From positions 1 to 39,452 of the IMG/VR virus record IMGVR_UViG_3300032278_000032: 39,452 bases of DNA. The stretch is one strand, 5' to 3'. Each line of letters opens with the position of its first letter. The stretch's first letter is position 1. Under the pieces are notes generated by a model. That model was not told where the DNA came from. It saw only the letters and a program-made list of their open reading frames with translations, and searched no databases. Of this stretch, positions 8,130 to 17,400 are shown piece by piece. The position numbers and the translations under genes were made by a program. This stretch comes from a virus.

Positions 8130-8530
8130 AAACTGGTTTTACCTGCGGCAGCTTTGATCTGTTGCACGCGGGGCATGTTTTGATGTTGGAGGAGTGCAAA
8201 GAGCACTGCGACTTTTTACTGGTGGGCCTGCAAACCGATCCCAGTTATGACCGAACGGAAAAACAACGGCCCATACAGACGGTGCTGGAACGCCAGATCC
8301 AACTGGCAGCCGTGCGCCACGTTGACGAGCTAGTGATTTATGATACCGAGGCCGACCTGCGCAACCTGTTGCTTATCCGCCAGCCAGACATCCGCTTTGT
8401 CTCCGAGGAGTACCGCATCAAACCGTTCACCGCTAACGACATCGAGGAGATAGAGATCCATTACAATAGCCGACGCCACGACTTTAGCAGCTCCGAGCTG
8501 CGGGCCAGGTGTCAGCAGGGGGGAAGCTAA
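8126..8530 (+). CDS. TagD-like cytidylyltransferase (nucleotidyltransferase, HxGH type)
   Basis: The product is 134 residues, the usual size for glycerol-3-phosphate cytidylyltransferase (TagD) and relatives. Visible signatures are the nucleotide-binding GSFDLLHAGH (residues 8-17, HxGH), the VRHVDELVIYD segment near 69-79 and a late SSSELRAR near 121-128 that takes the place of the ISTTxI motif. These enzymes join CTP and a phosphorylated alcohol or sugar-like substrate to give a CDP compound and pyrophosphate. The acceptor cannot be told from sequence. The gene begins with TTG overlapping the previous stop and lies among connector genes, an odd place for metabolism, but consistent with co-expression with the other carbohydrate genes of the virion operon. 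Confidence 0.85.
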   Translation: MKTGFTCGSFDLLHAGHVLMLEECKEHCDFLLVGLQTDPSYDRTEKQRPIQTVLERQIQLAAVRHVDELVIYDTEADLRNLLLIRQPDIRFVSEEYRIKPFTANDIEEIEIHYNSRRHDFSSSELRARCQQGGS

Positions 8531-8895
8531 TGGCTATTAAAGCTCAACCGTTCAGCATTAAGCCCAAGCACTTAATTGATGAGATCTTGCGTCAGCAGGA
8601 TCGGCTGATCGAAAAGATCGAAAGCAAAGGCGAGCAGTTCCTGGACGCGGCCGCCCGCCTGACGGCTAACGCCTCAAAAGACAAGGGCCGGCCTGATACC
8701 TGGACCGACCGCACCGGCAACCTGCGCAGCTCGATTACCCATTTCCTACGCCATAAACCCAACGGCCAGCCGGAGGCGGTGGTGGCGGCTGGCATGGAGT
8801 ACGCGGTTCATGTTCACTTTCGCGACGGTTACAAAGTGCTGGTGCCTCCCGATGAGGCCCAGATAAAACCGCTGCTGCAAAAACTTAAACTATGA
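8530..8895 (+). CDS. HK97 gp10-like neck/tail-completion protein
   Basis: I chose ATG 8530, which overlaps the previous TAA and has GGGGGGA seven bases upstream; a GTG at 8509 would be an alternative. The 121-residue protein carries a TDRTGNLRSSI motif (about residues 60-70) followed by AVVAAGMEYAVHVHF, the typical pattern of HK97 gp10-like neck proteins. These join the head completion complex to the tail. Its stop overlaps the next ATG. Confidence 0.75.
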   Translation: MAIKAQPFSIKPKHLIDEILRQQDRLIEKIESKGEQFLDAAARLTANASKDKGRPDTWTDRTGNLRSSITHFLRHKPNGQPEAVVAAGMEYAVHVHFRDGYKVLVPPDEAQIKPLLQKLKL

Positions 8896-9305
8896 AAAGC
8901 AACGATCAATTCTTAACTTCCATCTGTCAGCAGGTCGACGACGGCTCTGTCACTAGCCTGCTGGGCGGAGATATTACCAAAGGGGCCAAACGTCCCGATG
9001 GCACGGCTTACCCCTGCCTAACCGTGGCCAGTGCGCCGTCAGCGGTGCGCGAGAACTACGGCTTCCAGGTGTTCGAAGGCACCATCACTATCTATGCGGC
9101 CTCTAACACTAACGGCTCAGCCGACAGCGCCAGCCTGTCCGCCATCGAAGCGGCCCTGATTACCCTGCTGAATGTCGACGGCTGGGTTGATCCATCCATC
9201 ACCTGTAAATCACAGGTCTATCGCGGCACCTATGGCCCCTTCTGGGACGCCCAGGACGGCCAAGTCCATTATCAATCGCTAACATTTCAATCATACATCG
9301 TATAA
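8892..9305 (+). CDS. Putative tail terminator/completion protein
   Basis: The 137-residue soluble protein follows the gp10-like gene with ATGA overlap and precedes the tail genes, the usual place of the tail terminator (lambda gpU/HK97 gp11-type). It has a mixed alpha/beta pattern: an N-terminal helix, YPCLTVASAPSAVRENYGFQVFEGTITIYA in the middle, and VYRGTYGPFWDAQDGQVHYQSLTFQSYIV at the end. This strand-helix-strand layout is compatible with tail terminators. The call is made from order and fold pattern. Confidence 0.55.
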   Translation: MKSNDQFLTSICQQVDDGSVTSLLGGDITKGAKRPDGTAYPCLTVASAPSAVRENYGFQVFEGTITIYAASNTNGSADSASLSAIEAALITLLNVDGWVDPSITCKSQVYRGTYGPFWDAQDGQVHYQSLTFQSYIV

Positions 9306-9322
9306 CCGAGGAGGATTATTAT

Positions 9323-9874
9323 ATGTCACTAGAGCTAGATATAGGCGCAATACAGTATCCCCAGGTCGACGGCAGCGTGATCCGAGACACGGATCAGGCC
9401 ACCGTTGACGTCAGCGGGCACTATTCAGTGGCTGGAGCTACCGATCAGGAGCGCCAGGCCGAGCTAGAGATCGCCATGTTCAAACGCGGCAAGACGGCCC
9501 TGGCCAACTATGACCGCCAGAAACAGATCGACGACCACAACAAGGAGATCCAGAAGTCAGTCGATCCGCTGAAAGACAGCAGAGTCAACCAACCAACGGC
9601 GCCCACCGCGCCCAGCATGGCGGTAGCTACCGACGCGGGCAAACTGACCATCAGCGGCACGGCCGACACGGCCACCGTTCGGCTGGACTTGGTGATTACA
9701 GGCGAGGGTATCGCCGAGGGGGCCAACTTCACCGATACGCTGCCCGCCTATTCGTATGAGATGGACGAGCCGACGGTCAGCCTGACCATCACGGCTACAG
9801 CTTACAATATTATTGACGACCAGGCAGTCAAAACGGCCACCTGGACGCCAGCAGGCGAACTAAACAAGGAGTAA
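9323..9874 (+). CDS. Tail-region protein with C-terminal Ig-like domain, unknown function
   Basis: The 183-residue product has a strong GAGGAGG ribosome site. The N-terminal ~100 residues are polar and helical (DQERQAELEIAMFKRGKTALANYDRQKQIDDHNKEIQ). A proline/threonine linker (NQPTAPTAPSMAV) leads to about 75 residues of alternating strands (GKLTISGTADTATVRLDLVI..., VSLTITATAYNI), which looks like an immunoglobulin-type beta sandwich. Such domains often decorate tail tubes or capsids. It stands directly before the tail tube gene. I do not recognise a family. Confidence 0.6.
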   Translation: MSLELDIGAIQYPQVDGSVIRDTDQATVDVSGHYSVAGATDQERQAELEIAMFKRGKTALANYDRQKQIDDHNKEIQKSVDPLKDSRVNQPTAPTAPSMAVATDAGKLTISGTADTATVRLDLVITGEGIAEGANFTDTLPAYSYEMDEPTVSLTITATAYNIIDDQAVKTATWTPAGELNKE

Positions 9875-9878
9875 TATC

Positions 9879-10439
9879 ATGGCAACTAATCCCAACAAAC
9901 TTCTAGTGGGCGTGGGTTCATTCAAGCATCAGTGGGGCATCCAAGGCAACAGTCGAACAGCCGGCTATTATATAGACACCGGCGGATTTCGTGACAGCCT
10001 CAGCATCCGTTTCAGCGAGGAGCGTTTTAATTTAGAGGTGGCCGACCATCTGGCCTATGTTAAGTCAGCCCGCACGCGGCTGGACGTCTTTGTCAACACC
10101 TCACTGGTGGAGAACACTTTCGCCAACTTCGGCCTGGCCACCGGTGCCAACACCTGGGGGCCCACTACAGTCACCAGCCGAGAGATTCACGCCCAGGGCG
10201 CGGCCACCATCAACGATCAGGGCCCCTTTGCGGTTAAGTTCACCGGCACAACTACCGGCTCGCTGGGCGTAGGTATCGAGATGCAGAGCTGGATTTTCAG
10301 TCAGTGCGTTCCCGTCACCGACACCGAAATCAGCTACCAGAAAGACGGCGAGACACTGATCCCGGTCAATTTCATGGTACTGGGTACAGTGGCCGGCGCC
10401 GCCTGCGGCTTCGGTTTTACTGACTCGGTGGCCCTGTAA
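9879..10439 (+). CDS. Putative major tail tube protein
   Basis: The 186-residue protein is beta-rich and glycine-rich and is encoded just before the tail chaperone pair and tape measure, the standard place of the tube protein in siphoviruses. The start is ATG 9879 with AAGGAG upstream, as expected for an abundant protein. Segments such as LSIRFSEERFNLEVADHLAYVKSARTRLDVFV and ISYQKDGETLIPVNFMVLGTVAG fit tube-fold strands. There is no sheath gene nearby, which supports a long noncontractile tail. Confidence 0.7.
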   Translation: MATNPNKLLVGVGSFKHQWGIQGNSRTAGYYIDTGGFRDSLSIRFSEERFNLEVADHLAYVKSARTRLDVFVNTSLVENTFANFGLATGANTWGPTTVTSREIHAQGAATINDQGPFAVKFTGTTTGSLGVGIEMQSWIFSQCVPVTDTEISYQKDGETLIPVNFMVLGTVAGAACGFGFTDSVAL

Positions 10440-10442
10440 ATC

Positions 10443-10949
10443 ATGGAGCAAACAGAAGTCGTCAGCACCCTGGCCACCAGGCTGGGGTCGCTGGAGGCAA
10501 AAATGGAGGATCTCAGCAACAACGGTGCGGCCGGCCAGTCTGATCAGATACGCCAGATCATGGCCGACGTGCCAGACGTCTTTGAGGTGCAGACCAGAGA
10601 TGGCGAGGAGATCAGCCTATCACTTCACCATCCCACTTTCTATAAGCTGGAGCTAATAGCGGCCGAGGTTAGAGTGGTGCAGAAAGCAATTGAGGCCCTG
10701 GGCGACCTGGCCGAGGTTAGCATTACCCAGTTTGTGTTGCGGCTGCTAGCCGACCAAACAGTGCGCAACCGGTTTTATAAGATAATGCAGATCGCTTTCG
10801 ATCCGCTACCTGATCCCGACCCGTCGGACCTGTCGATACCGATCGACCATATCAAGCTATTATCACCCACGGAGGTGTTCGATTCGTTGATCAAGAAATC
10901 AACCCCTTTTTTCTTCCAAGTTCTGCAACTGGCCCAGGCAAATCAGTAA
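10443..10949 (+). CDS. Tail assembly chaperone, gpG-like (0-frame product)
   Basis: The 168-residue product is the short form of the tail chaperone. It has an N-terminal coiled stretch, then an acidic alpha-helical core (DVPDVFEVQTRDGEEISLSLHHPTFYKLELIAAEVRVVQKAIEALG). It stands between tail tube and tape measure genes, as lambda gpG does. Close to its end the sequence T TTT TTC (10907-10913) in the reading frame gives a perfect XXXYYYZ slippery heptamer, and the -1 frame remains open to 11167. Chaperones of this type coat the tape measure protein during tail assembly. Confidence 0.8.
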   Translation: MEQTEVVSTLATRLGSLEAKMEDLSNNGAAGQSDQIRQIMADVPDVFEVQTRDGEEISLSLHHPTFYKLELIAAEVRVVQKAIEALGDLAEVSITQFVLRLLADQTVRNRFYKIMQIAFDPLPDPDPSDLSIPIDHIKLLSPTEVFDSLIKKSTPFFFQVLQLAQANQ

Positions 10950-11167
10950 TACCCAACTACCTGGCCTTCGCCAATTTAGAGCTGCAAATGGCCCGTGGGT
11001 TGCATGTGCAGCCCAACACTATCTATCGAAAAATCCCCTATCTGAAGCTGCTGGCCTGGCTGCGTATCCTCGAGTATGAGGACCAGGACCGGCAGCAGCA
11101 GGACAGAGAACAGCGGATCGAGTCGCAGGTGCGGTCGTTCCCTGAGCAATATCGGAGAATGAACTGA
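10443..11167 (+). CDS. Tail assembly chaperone, gpGT-like -1 frameshift product
   Basis: Shifting back one base at the heptamer 10907-10913 joins the first 157 codons to an open -1 frame starting with codon CTT at 10913. That frame runs without a stop to TGA 11165-11167 and gives a 241-residue fusion. The T-like extension (YLAFANLELQMARGLHVQ ... WLRILEYEDQDRQQQDREQ) has no good start of its own. The frame overlaps the tape measure ATG at 11167. This matches the conserved programmed frameshift of lambda-like tails. Frameshift efficiency and any downstream stimulator are not established. Confidence 0.75.
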
Positions 11168-14100
11168 TGGCCACCAATGTCGGCAACTTAGAATTTGTCC
11201 TATCGCTGGACGATAGTCCGCTAAAACGTGGGTCCAGATCAGCCAAGTCAGTCTTAAAGGGGCTGGATGGCGCCTTTGCTAAGATGGCCAACATCTCCCT
11301 GGCCTCCTCTGGGATTGCTACCTTTGGCCGCAAGCTGTACGAGTTCGGCTCCACTTTTGTCAATGCGGCCGCTGATCTGGAGAAGCTGACCCAGGGCCTA
11401 ACGGCGGTGGCTGGTTCCTCGCGTGAAGCTGACGAGCAACTGGACCGGCTGCGCCAGGTGGCCAAACTGCCTGGCCTGGGCCTGGAGGAAGCGGTCGAGG
11501 GCTCGATCAACCTGCAAGCTGTGGGCTTATCCTCCCAGCAGGCCGAAGCGGCGCTGATGTCGTTCGGAAACGCTTTGGCCACGGTGGGCAAGGGAAAAGC
11601 TGAATTAGACGGTGTGATCCTGGCCCTGACTCAGATGGCGGCCAAGGGCAAGATCTCGGCCGAGGAGATCAACCAAATCGGCGAACGGGTGCCGCAGATA
11701 CGGGCCGTAATGCTGGAGGCCTTCGGTACCGCCGTGCCGCAAGAGATCGAGAAGATGGGTATCACAGCCGACGCCTTCATCGACACGGTGACGGCCAAGC
11801 TGGGCGCCCTGCCGTCGGTAGCTGGTGGGGCCTCTAATGCCTTCGAGAACCTGGCTGATGCTACGCGAGGGTTCCAAGCCCAACTGGGCGAACTGATCCT
11901 GCCAGAAGTCACCTCGATGGTCAACGCCCTGGCTGGTACCTTCGAGACGTTGTCGGAGTCTATGAACACGCCATCCGAGCAGATTCGTGACATCGCCTCC
12001 GATTTCGAGGAGGCCAAGGACAAGTTCGACGACCAGAGCAAATCTATCAAGGATCTGACAGAGGAGTACAACAGCCTTAAAGAACAGCTCAGTAAAGTCA
12101 ACCCAGGCACCGAGGAAGCGAGGCGCCTGAACACCAGGCTCCAAGGCACAATCACTAACCTGATCTCGCTGGTGCCCCAACTGGCCGGCAAGCTGGACCT
12201 CGAAACCAGCAGTTTTAAGGATCTGAACACCACCATCGCCACCAACCTGGAGCTGCGCCGCTCCATGCTGACGGCCGAGTTTGTGACCGGCCTGGATAGG
12301 TTCACCCAGCAAGTAGACGCAGCCCAGAAACGGATGTCCGAGCTGAAGACGGCGCAAACTGAGCTGGCCGGCTTAGGCAACCAGAGGCTTGTTACTGACG
12401 CCGGGGCTACCCGAGCCACCGGTATCCGTATGGTGGAAACCGAAGGCGGTGACCAACTGAGCGCCACCGCTCAAAAGCTGATCGGTGATTCAACACAGGT
12501 GGCCGACGTGCTGGTCAGAGTGCGCCAGGAAATGGTCAAGAACGGCGGCACGATGGATCTGCTCGCGGTGAAGTTCGCCCAGGTGGCCGAAGCGGCTGGC
12601 GAGGGCACGGTGCCAGCCCTGCGGGATCTGGCCCAATTGCAGAGCGTCAAGGAGGTGTCGGCCGTTGGTGAATACAACGACGCCCTGGGCACGATGGCGC
12701 AACGGCTCAACCTGTCAACGGCTACGCTGGAGAAGTTCCTGCCGTTAATTAACCAGATACCGGAGGTGGCACAACAGGCGGCCGATGGCCTCGACGGCGC
12801 CGGCGACAGCGCAAAAAAGGCGCTGAAAGCACCATCAGGCAAAATGGTTCTAGGCTCGCCGGAGTGGATGACGGCAAACCTGGAACGATACCGGAAGCTC
12901 AAGGAGGAGAAAGAAAAACTAGAGGCCCAGGAACTCAGCCAGGCCGAGCGGACAGCCACGCAGGCCGAGCGGACAGCCCAGCGGACAGCTAAAGAACGGC
13001 AAAAGATAGAACTGCAAGCCATCAAGGACGGGATCGAGCAGACCCACCAGATGTCAGAGGCGGGGCGCAAGATAAGCGACGAGCGCAGGGCCAAACGGTT
13101 AGAAGATCAGCAGACCCAAAACAAGGCCTCCTGGAGCGCTTACTTTCAGTGGCTAATTGATCGGGAAGTTAAATACGAAAGAGATCGAGTGGCCCGGATG
13201 AATGCCATCGACCGAGCCTCCTGGAGCCATCAGCCCGAAGGGGCGGGCCGTCTCGGTTTTGGCCAGATGGGAGGCGACCGCCCTCTCGAAAACGTTACAA
13301 AAGACGCCCGCACAGCTAAAGATGAACTGGCCGATTTGGCGGGCACCATAACCCAAATATCCGACGCCTTTTCCGCTTTGGGGGAAACTATCGGCTTACA
13401 GGGCAGCGCTTTACAGGAGGGGTTCGACTTCGTGGGTAACGCGGCCAGCGCCATCACACGCATGGCCAGCGGCGACATGGTGGGCGGCGTGATCCAGCTA
13501 ACCAGTGCTGTGATCAATCTGATCCCAGCCTTTAAGAAACTGAAAGAGGCGGCGCGTCAGGCGCCTATACTGGACGACCTGCGGGAGCGCGTTAAAGCCA
13601 TCCCGGACGCCTTTATCGAAGGTGTTGACGAAAGCAGGCTAAACGATAGGATCAAAAAGCTGTCCGGTTTAGAGGAGCAGGCTTTTGATGATCGGCTGCG
13701 GGTTGTCAATCGTAGCATCACAAGATTTGAGGATACCGCCCTACAGATGAGAAGCACCAGCCAGATGCTGGGTGACGCCATGTTGGAGGGTATCCGCGAG
13801 GGGTTCAGCCAGGACAGTATGGACAAGACGCTGGATCTGGTGGGCCAATCAATGGACCGATTATTGTCGGGTATGATCTTAGAGGCGGCCCTGGATAAAG
13901 ACGAACTCCAGCCGAAATTGGATGAGTTGGCAGCGGTAGTCACCGAATCACTGTCCGATGGGATGATCAAGGCATCAGAAGCGACCAAGATCCAAGGACT
14001 GAGGGAGGGGCTGGATAATTTATCAAAGAGAGTGCGCACCAACGCCCTCCGCGCCTTCGACAAACTGGGTTTAGATACTGAAACCCTGTTTCCAGACCCA

Positions 14101-14442
14101 GATAAGGATATGGCCAAAAAGGACGACCGCAGCAAAAGGGGCGGGCTGTCGTTGGCCATTAAGCAAATTACTACACGCCAGGCCGACGAGCTGGCTTTCG
14201 TTTTACGTACCACACAAGGACTTTCGCAACAGATCGCTATCAATACCGACCGCTCCGCCTCCTCCCTGGAGGAGTGGCTACCCTTTATATCAGAGCGACT
14301 AGATAATATCGACCGCCTACCAGGCGCCGCAGCGGCGGCCAACGGAGGCGGGGCGGAGGATAATATCAGAGCCGACCGACAAGCTCTTGGCGCTAACTTT
14401 TTAGATTTCCAGCAGGTCGGGTTACCGGCTGCTGGGCTGTAA
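11167..14442 (+). CDS. Tail tape measure protein
   Basis: The protein is 1091 residues, the longest uniform helical product in the tail cluster. An N-terminal region of about 250 residues (LDDSPLKRGSRSAKSVLKGLDGAFAKM, then LEKLTQGLTAVAGSSREADEQLDRL) has the pattern of many tape measure proteins. Long coiled coils follow at roughly 275-300 and 575-675. A hydrophobic Ala/Gly/Ile stretch lies near 750-790 (FVGNAASAITRMASGDMVGGVIQL), possibly the membrane-active part used during DNA entry. By the usual rule of about 0.15 nm per residue the tail would be of the order of 150 nm. The start codon overlaps the stop of the frameshifted chaperone (TGATG). Confidence 0.9.
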   Translation: MATNVGNLEFVLSLDDSPLKRGSRSAKSVLKGLDGAFAKMANISLASSGIATFGRKLYEFGSTFVNAAADLEKLTQGLTAVAGSSREADEQLDRLRQVAKLPGLGLEEAVEGSINLQAVGLSSQQAEAALMSFGNALATVGKGKAELDGVILALTQMAAKGKISAEEINQIGERVPQIRAVMLEAFGTAVPQEIEKMGITADAFIDTVTAKLGALPSVAGGASNAFENLADATRGFQAQLGELILPEVTSMVNALAGTFETLSESMNTPSEQIRDIASDFEEAKDKFDDQSKSIKDLTEEYNSLKEQLSKVNPGTEEARRLNTRLQGTITNLISLVPQLAGKLDLETSSFKDLNTTIATNLELRRSMLTAEFVTGLDRFTQQVDAAQKRMSELKTAQTELAGLGNQRLVTDAGATRATGIRMVETEGGDQLSATAQKLIGDSTQVADVLVRVRQEMVKNGGTMDLLAVKFAQVAEAAGEGTVPALRDLAQLQSVKEVSAVGEYNDALGTMAQRLNLSTATLEKFLPLINQIPEVAQQAADGLDGAGDSAKKALKAPSGKMVLGSPEWMTANLERYRKLKEEKEKLEAQELSQAERTATQAERTAQRTAKERQKIELQAIKDGIEQTHQMSEAGRKISDERRAKRLEDQQTQNKASWSAYFQWLIDREVKYERDRVARMNAIDRASWSHQPEGAGRLGFGQMGGDRPLENVTKDARTAKDELADLAGTITQISDAFSALGETIGLQGSALQEGFDFVGNAASAITRMASGDMVGGVIQLTSAVINLIPAFKKLKEAARQAPILDDLRERVKAIPDAFIEGVDESRLNDRIKKLSGLEEQAFDDRLRVVNRSITRFEDTALQMRSTSQMLGDAMLEGIREGFSQDSMDKTLDLVGQSMDRLLSGMILEAALDKDELQPKLDELAAVVTESLSDGMIKASEATKIQGLREGLDNLSKRVRTNALRAFDKLGLDTETLFPDPDKDMAKKDDRSKRGGLSLAIKQITTRQADELAFVLRTTQGLSQQIAINTDRSASSLEEWLPFISERLDNIDRLPGAAAAANGGGAEDNIRADRQALGANFLDFQQVGLPAAGL

Positions 14443-14455
14443 GGATTTATATATT

Positions 14456-17400
14456 ATGTCATTCTCCAGCACCCACTCAGAAATATTAAAACTTAATGGT
14501 TACGATCTGCGCGACCTGGGCGGTACAGCCTCCTTTGAAGCCTCCGCCATCAGCGGCCGCGGCCTAGCGCCTACGCGTGAGCGAGAGCTCCAATTCCCTG
14601 GCCAAATGGGTTCACGTGACTATGGCAGCTATTACGGCAACCGGCGCATCGAGATCAGCGGCACGCTATACGCTGATAACATTCACGACTTTCGGGTTGG
14701 CCTCAACAAAATCAAGGAGCTGTGTCGTTTGCGCACTTTTGTGGATGGCGTCCTTTACGAACAGGTCGAGGCGCAGATGCTATGGTTTGCTGATGAGTCG
14801 GTGATTGCGGGGCCCTATACCATTTCAAACTATGGATCGGGGGCCGGCTATTACTGGCTTACTTGCAAGGATGCCCAGTACAACCTGCCCTCCGCTTACC
14901 CTTCAGATAATGACATGGCCGGGCTGACGGTATCGTTTGCCAATCGGGGGGCCACTGGGGTCGGCGAGTATGAGATCTTCGAGAATGTGGTAGCAACTGG
15001 CCAATTTTTCCTAACCAAAAACCACACTGGTATCAGCCTGGGCGATACCATGTGGATGACCGATAACAGGTACTATTTAGTCAATTATTCGGGCACTATG
15101 AACGAAGAGCACATGACCGCCCAGTGGTTCAAAACTGGTTATTCTAGGCTGACGCTGCCTTTCAAAGCCGTTTACCCGTTTGCGGTATCTGATCCCAAAC
15201 AGGTCGACTTTACGCCTGACATCGTCAACGGATATTTTAAGGCCATCAACACCGGCAACGCCATCAGCTACCCTGTGTACAAGATCAAGGGGGCGGCAGA
15301 TACACCGCAGATCGTGGAGGCCACTCACTCCCTAGTCTGGAACGCTAACAATAATGATGCCTCGAACATCCTGGGCGAATCAGTAACGGCGGACATCAGC
15401 GCGGGCGGCTTCTACGGCCAGACGGGCAAGCTGGACCAGGCTATCGCTTTCGATACTAATTTGGATCAAACCGAAGGGGATTCTGCCAACATCACCACCG
15501 TATCAACGCGGGAGGGTATGGGTATCGGCACCGGCCTAGATGTCAACCAGGGCACACTCAGCTTGTGGATAAAAAAGCCGGGTAATTGGACAACCCTGCC
15601 CGGTCCGGATCTGGCTCCTGGCGGTGGGTTTCATTACGAATACCTTTATAATAATGACTCAGCACCTGACGTTTTCCGCCTTTATCATTTCGTGTCGTCA
15701 CCGACAGCGCCGGCCGATCCTGACCTTAATTATCTCACTTTTGAAGTGGGGGGGGAAGGGTCGTCAATGGACGCCTCTTTGCTGGAGGCCGGTAAATGGT
15801 ATTTTGTTATTTGTCGATGGGATTGCAGGCGGGCCGGGTTTTCAACCGAGTTTGCATCCTATGAGTCGGAGATCGAAGTCTACAGCGACGCTGGGGCACG
15901 GGTTGGTTACAGCGGGGGCACGGGGATAGATGTGCCGACTGCTATCGGTGCCACCTCATATCTGGCCAATACCGCAGCCCTGGCCCATTTTAACGGCCTG
16001 ATCGACGACTTGGCCATTTGGGATCGACCCCTCACCGATACCGAGCGAAGCACCTTAGTCAACAGCGGCACAGGCGTTCGAGCCGATACCGTAGCCTCCA
16101 GCGAGTTGGTGTATTACAGCGACTTCGACCAAACTGTGGGCACTGTGTTTGATGACGAGCAAATCGCCTCCTCTAATATGGATACCTTGCAGTCGGCTGT
16201 GGTGACCGTCGAAAGCGCGACGGTGGCCGCTTATGGTGATGTTATATTCAAGGATGAGGATAGAATAGTTGTATATGATGAAACCGGATATAAGGTGGAC
16301 GGGATGTCCCACTCTATGAACGACGCCACCACTGTCTATCTCCAGGATTCGGGTGGCGCCGGCTCGGTGTTGTATGACGCCGATAAAGTCGGGGTTTATG
16401 CCACGTTGAACGGGACGAATCAGTATTTCCAAACAGCGTCCAATCCGGGTGGCTTACTCTGGCCAGCAGATGATGGGGCCGGGGCTGGGAATATGTCGTT
16501 CTCGTTCTGGGTCAAAACGGAAACGCCGGGGGCTAGCATTGATACCATTCTCTATAAGAGTGGTACCAGTGGCCTTTATGGCCTTGTGCATCTCGTTTAT
16601 GTTAACTCGTCGGGGAATATTTACGGGGCACTCTATGATACCAGCGGCGGACCTTATGATGCGGTGGTGTCGACTACCGTGGTGACAGATGGCAAATGGC
16701 ATCATGTGGCCATCACCTATGAGGACGCGGCTACGCCGGAATACATTTTATACATCGATGGCGTTGCTGAATATACATCGAATACGGTCACAGGCACCCG
16801 TAATTATGATACCGGTACGGCAGGGATCGCAACCATTGGGTCGTACTACGGCGGCGGCAGTTATTTTGAGGGCAGTCTGCGAGATGTGGCCTTTTGGAGT
16901 GGTGATGTGCTTACTGACACTGAGGTTTTAACATTAGCCACTAACCCGCTAGGGGCTGATTCTGTTGGGACGGTAACTTCATGGTGGAAGCTGAACGAGT
17001 CGAGCTTGGCCGCACCGGTTGACAGCGGGGCGCAGTCTAATACGCTTATCAACAACGGAACAGTAACCCGCACCCAGCTCGCATACATCAGCAAAAACCT
17101 GATCGCCGATGGGGGGTTTGAGAATGGCGGGATTGCTAATTGGCACGACGGAGGGGGTGGGGGCGGAACGGGTTATTACCTGGCCAAAAGCACTTCGACA
17201 GTTCGCAAGGATGCCCATTCGCTTTATCTGAATTATGGCTCAAGCTACCTGACAGCAACGTCAGCCGATTTCAATATCGGAAACAGTGAGAGCTATGTCT
17301 ATCGGTTGTGGGGCTACCCGGACGCCACGGCCGACACGCAACTCCTGGTTAAAGATGTCGCCTCCGGCACCTGGCTGACAAATACCAATTTCTCCCATAC

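Noticed and set aside
11605-14342. Long minus-strand open frames opposite the tape measure gene
   Set aside because: They mirror the codon bias of the tape measure frame, are Ser/Arg-rich, and start without ribosome sites.
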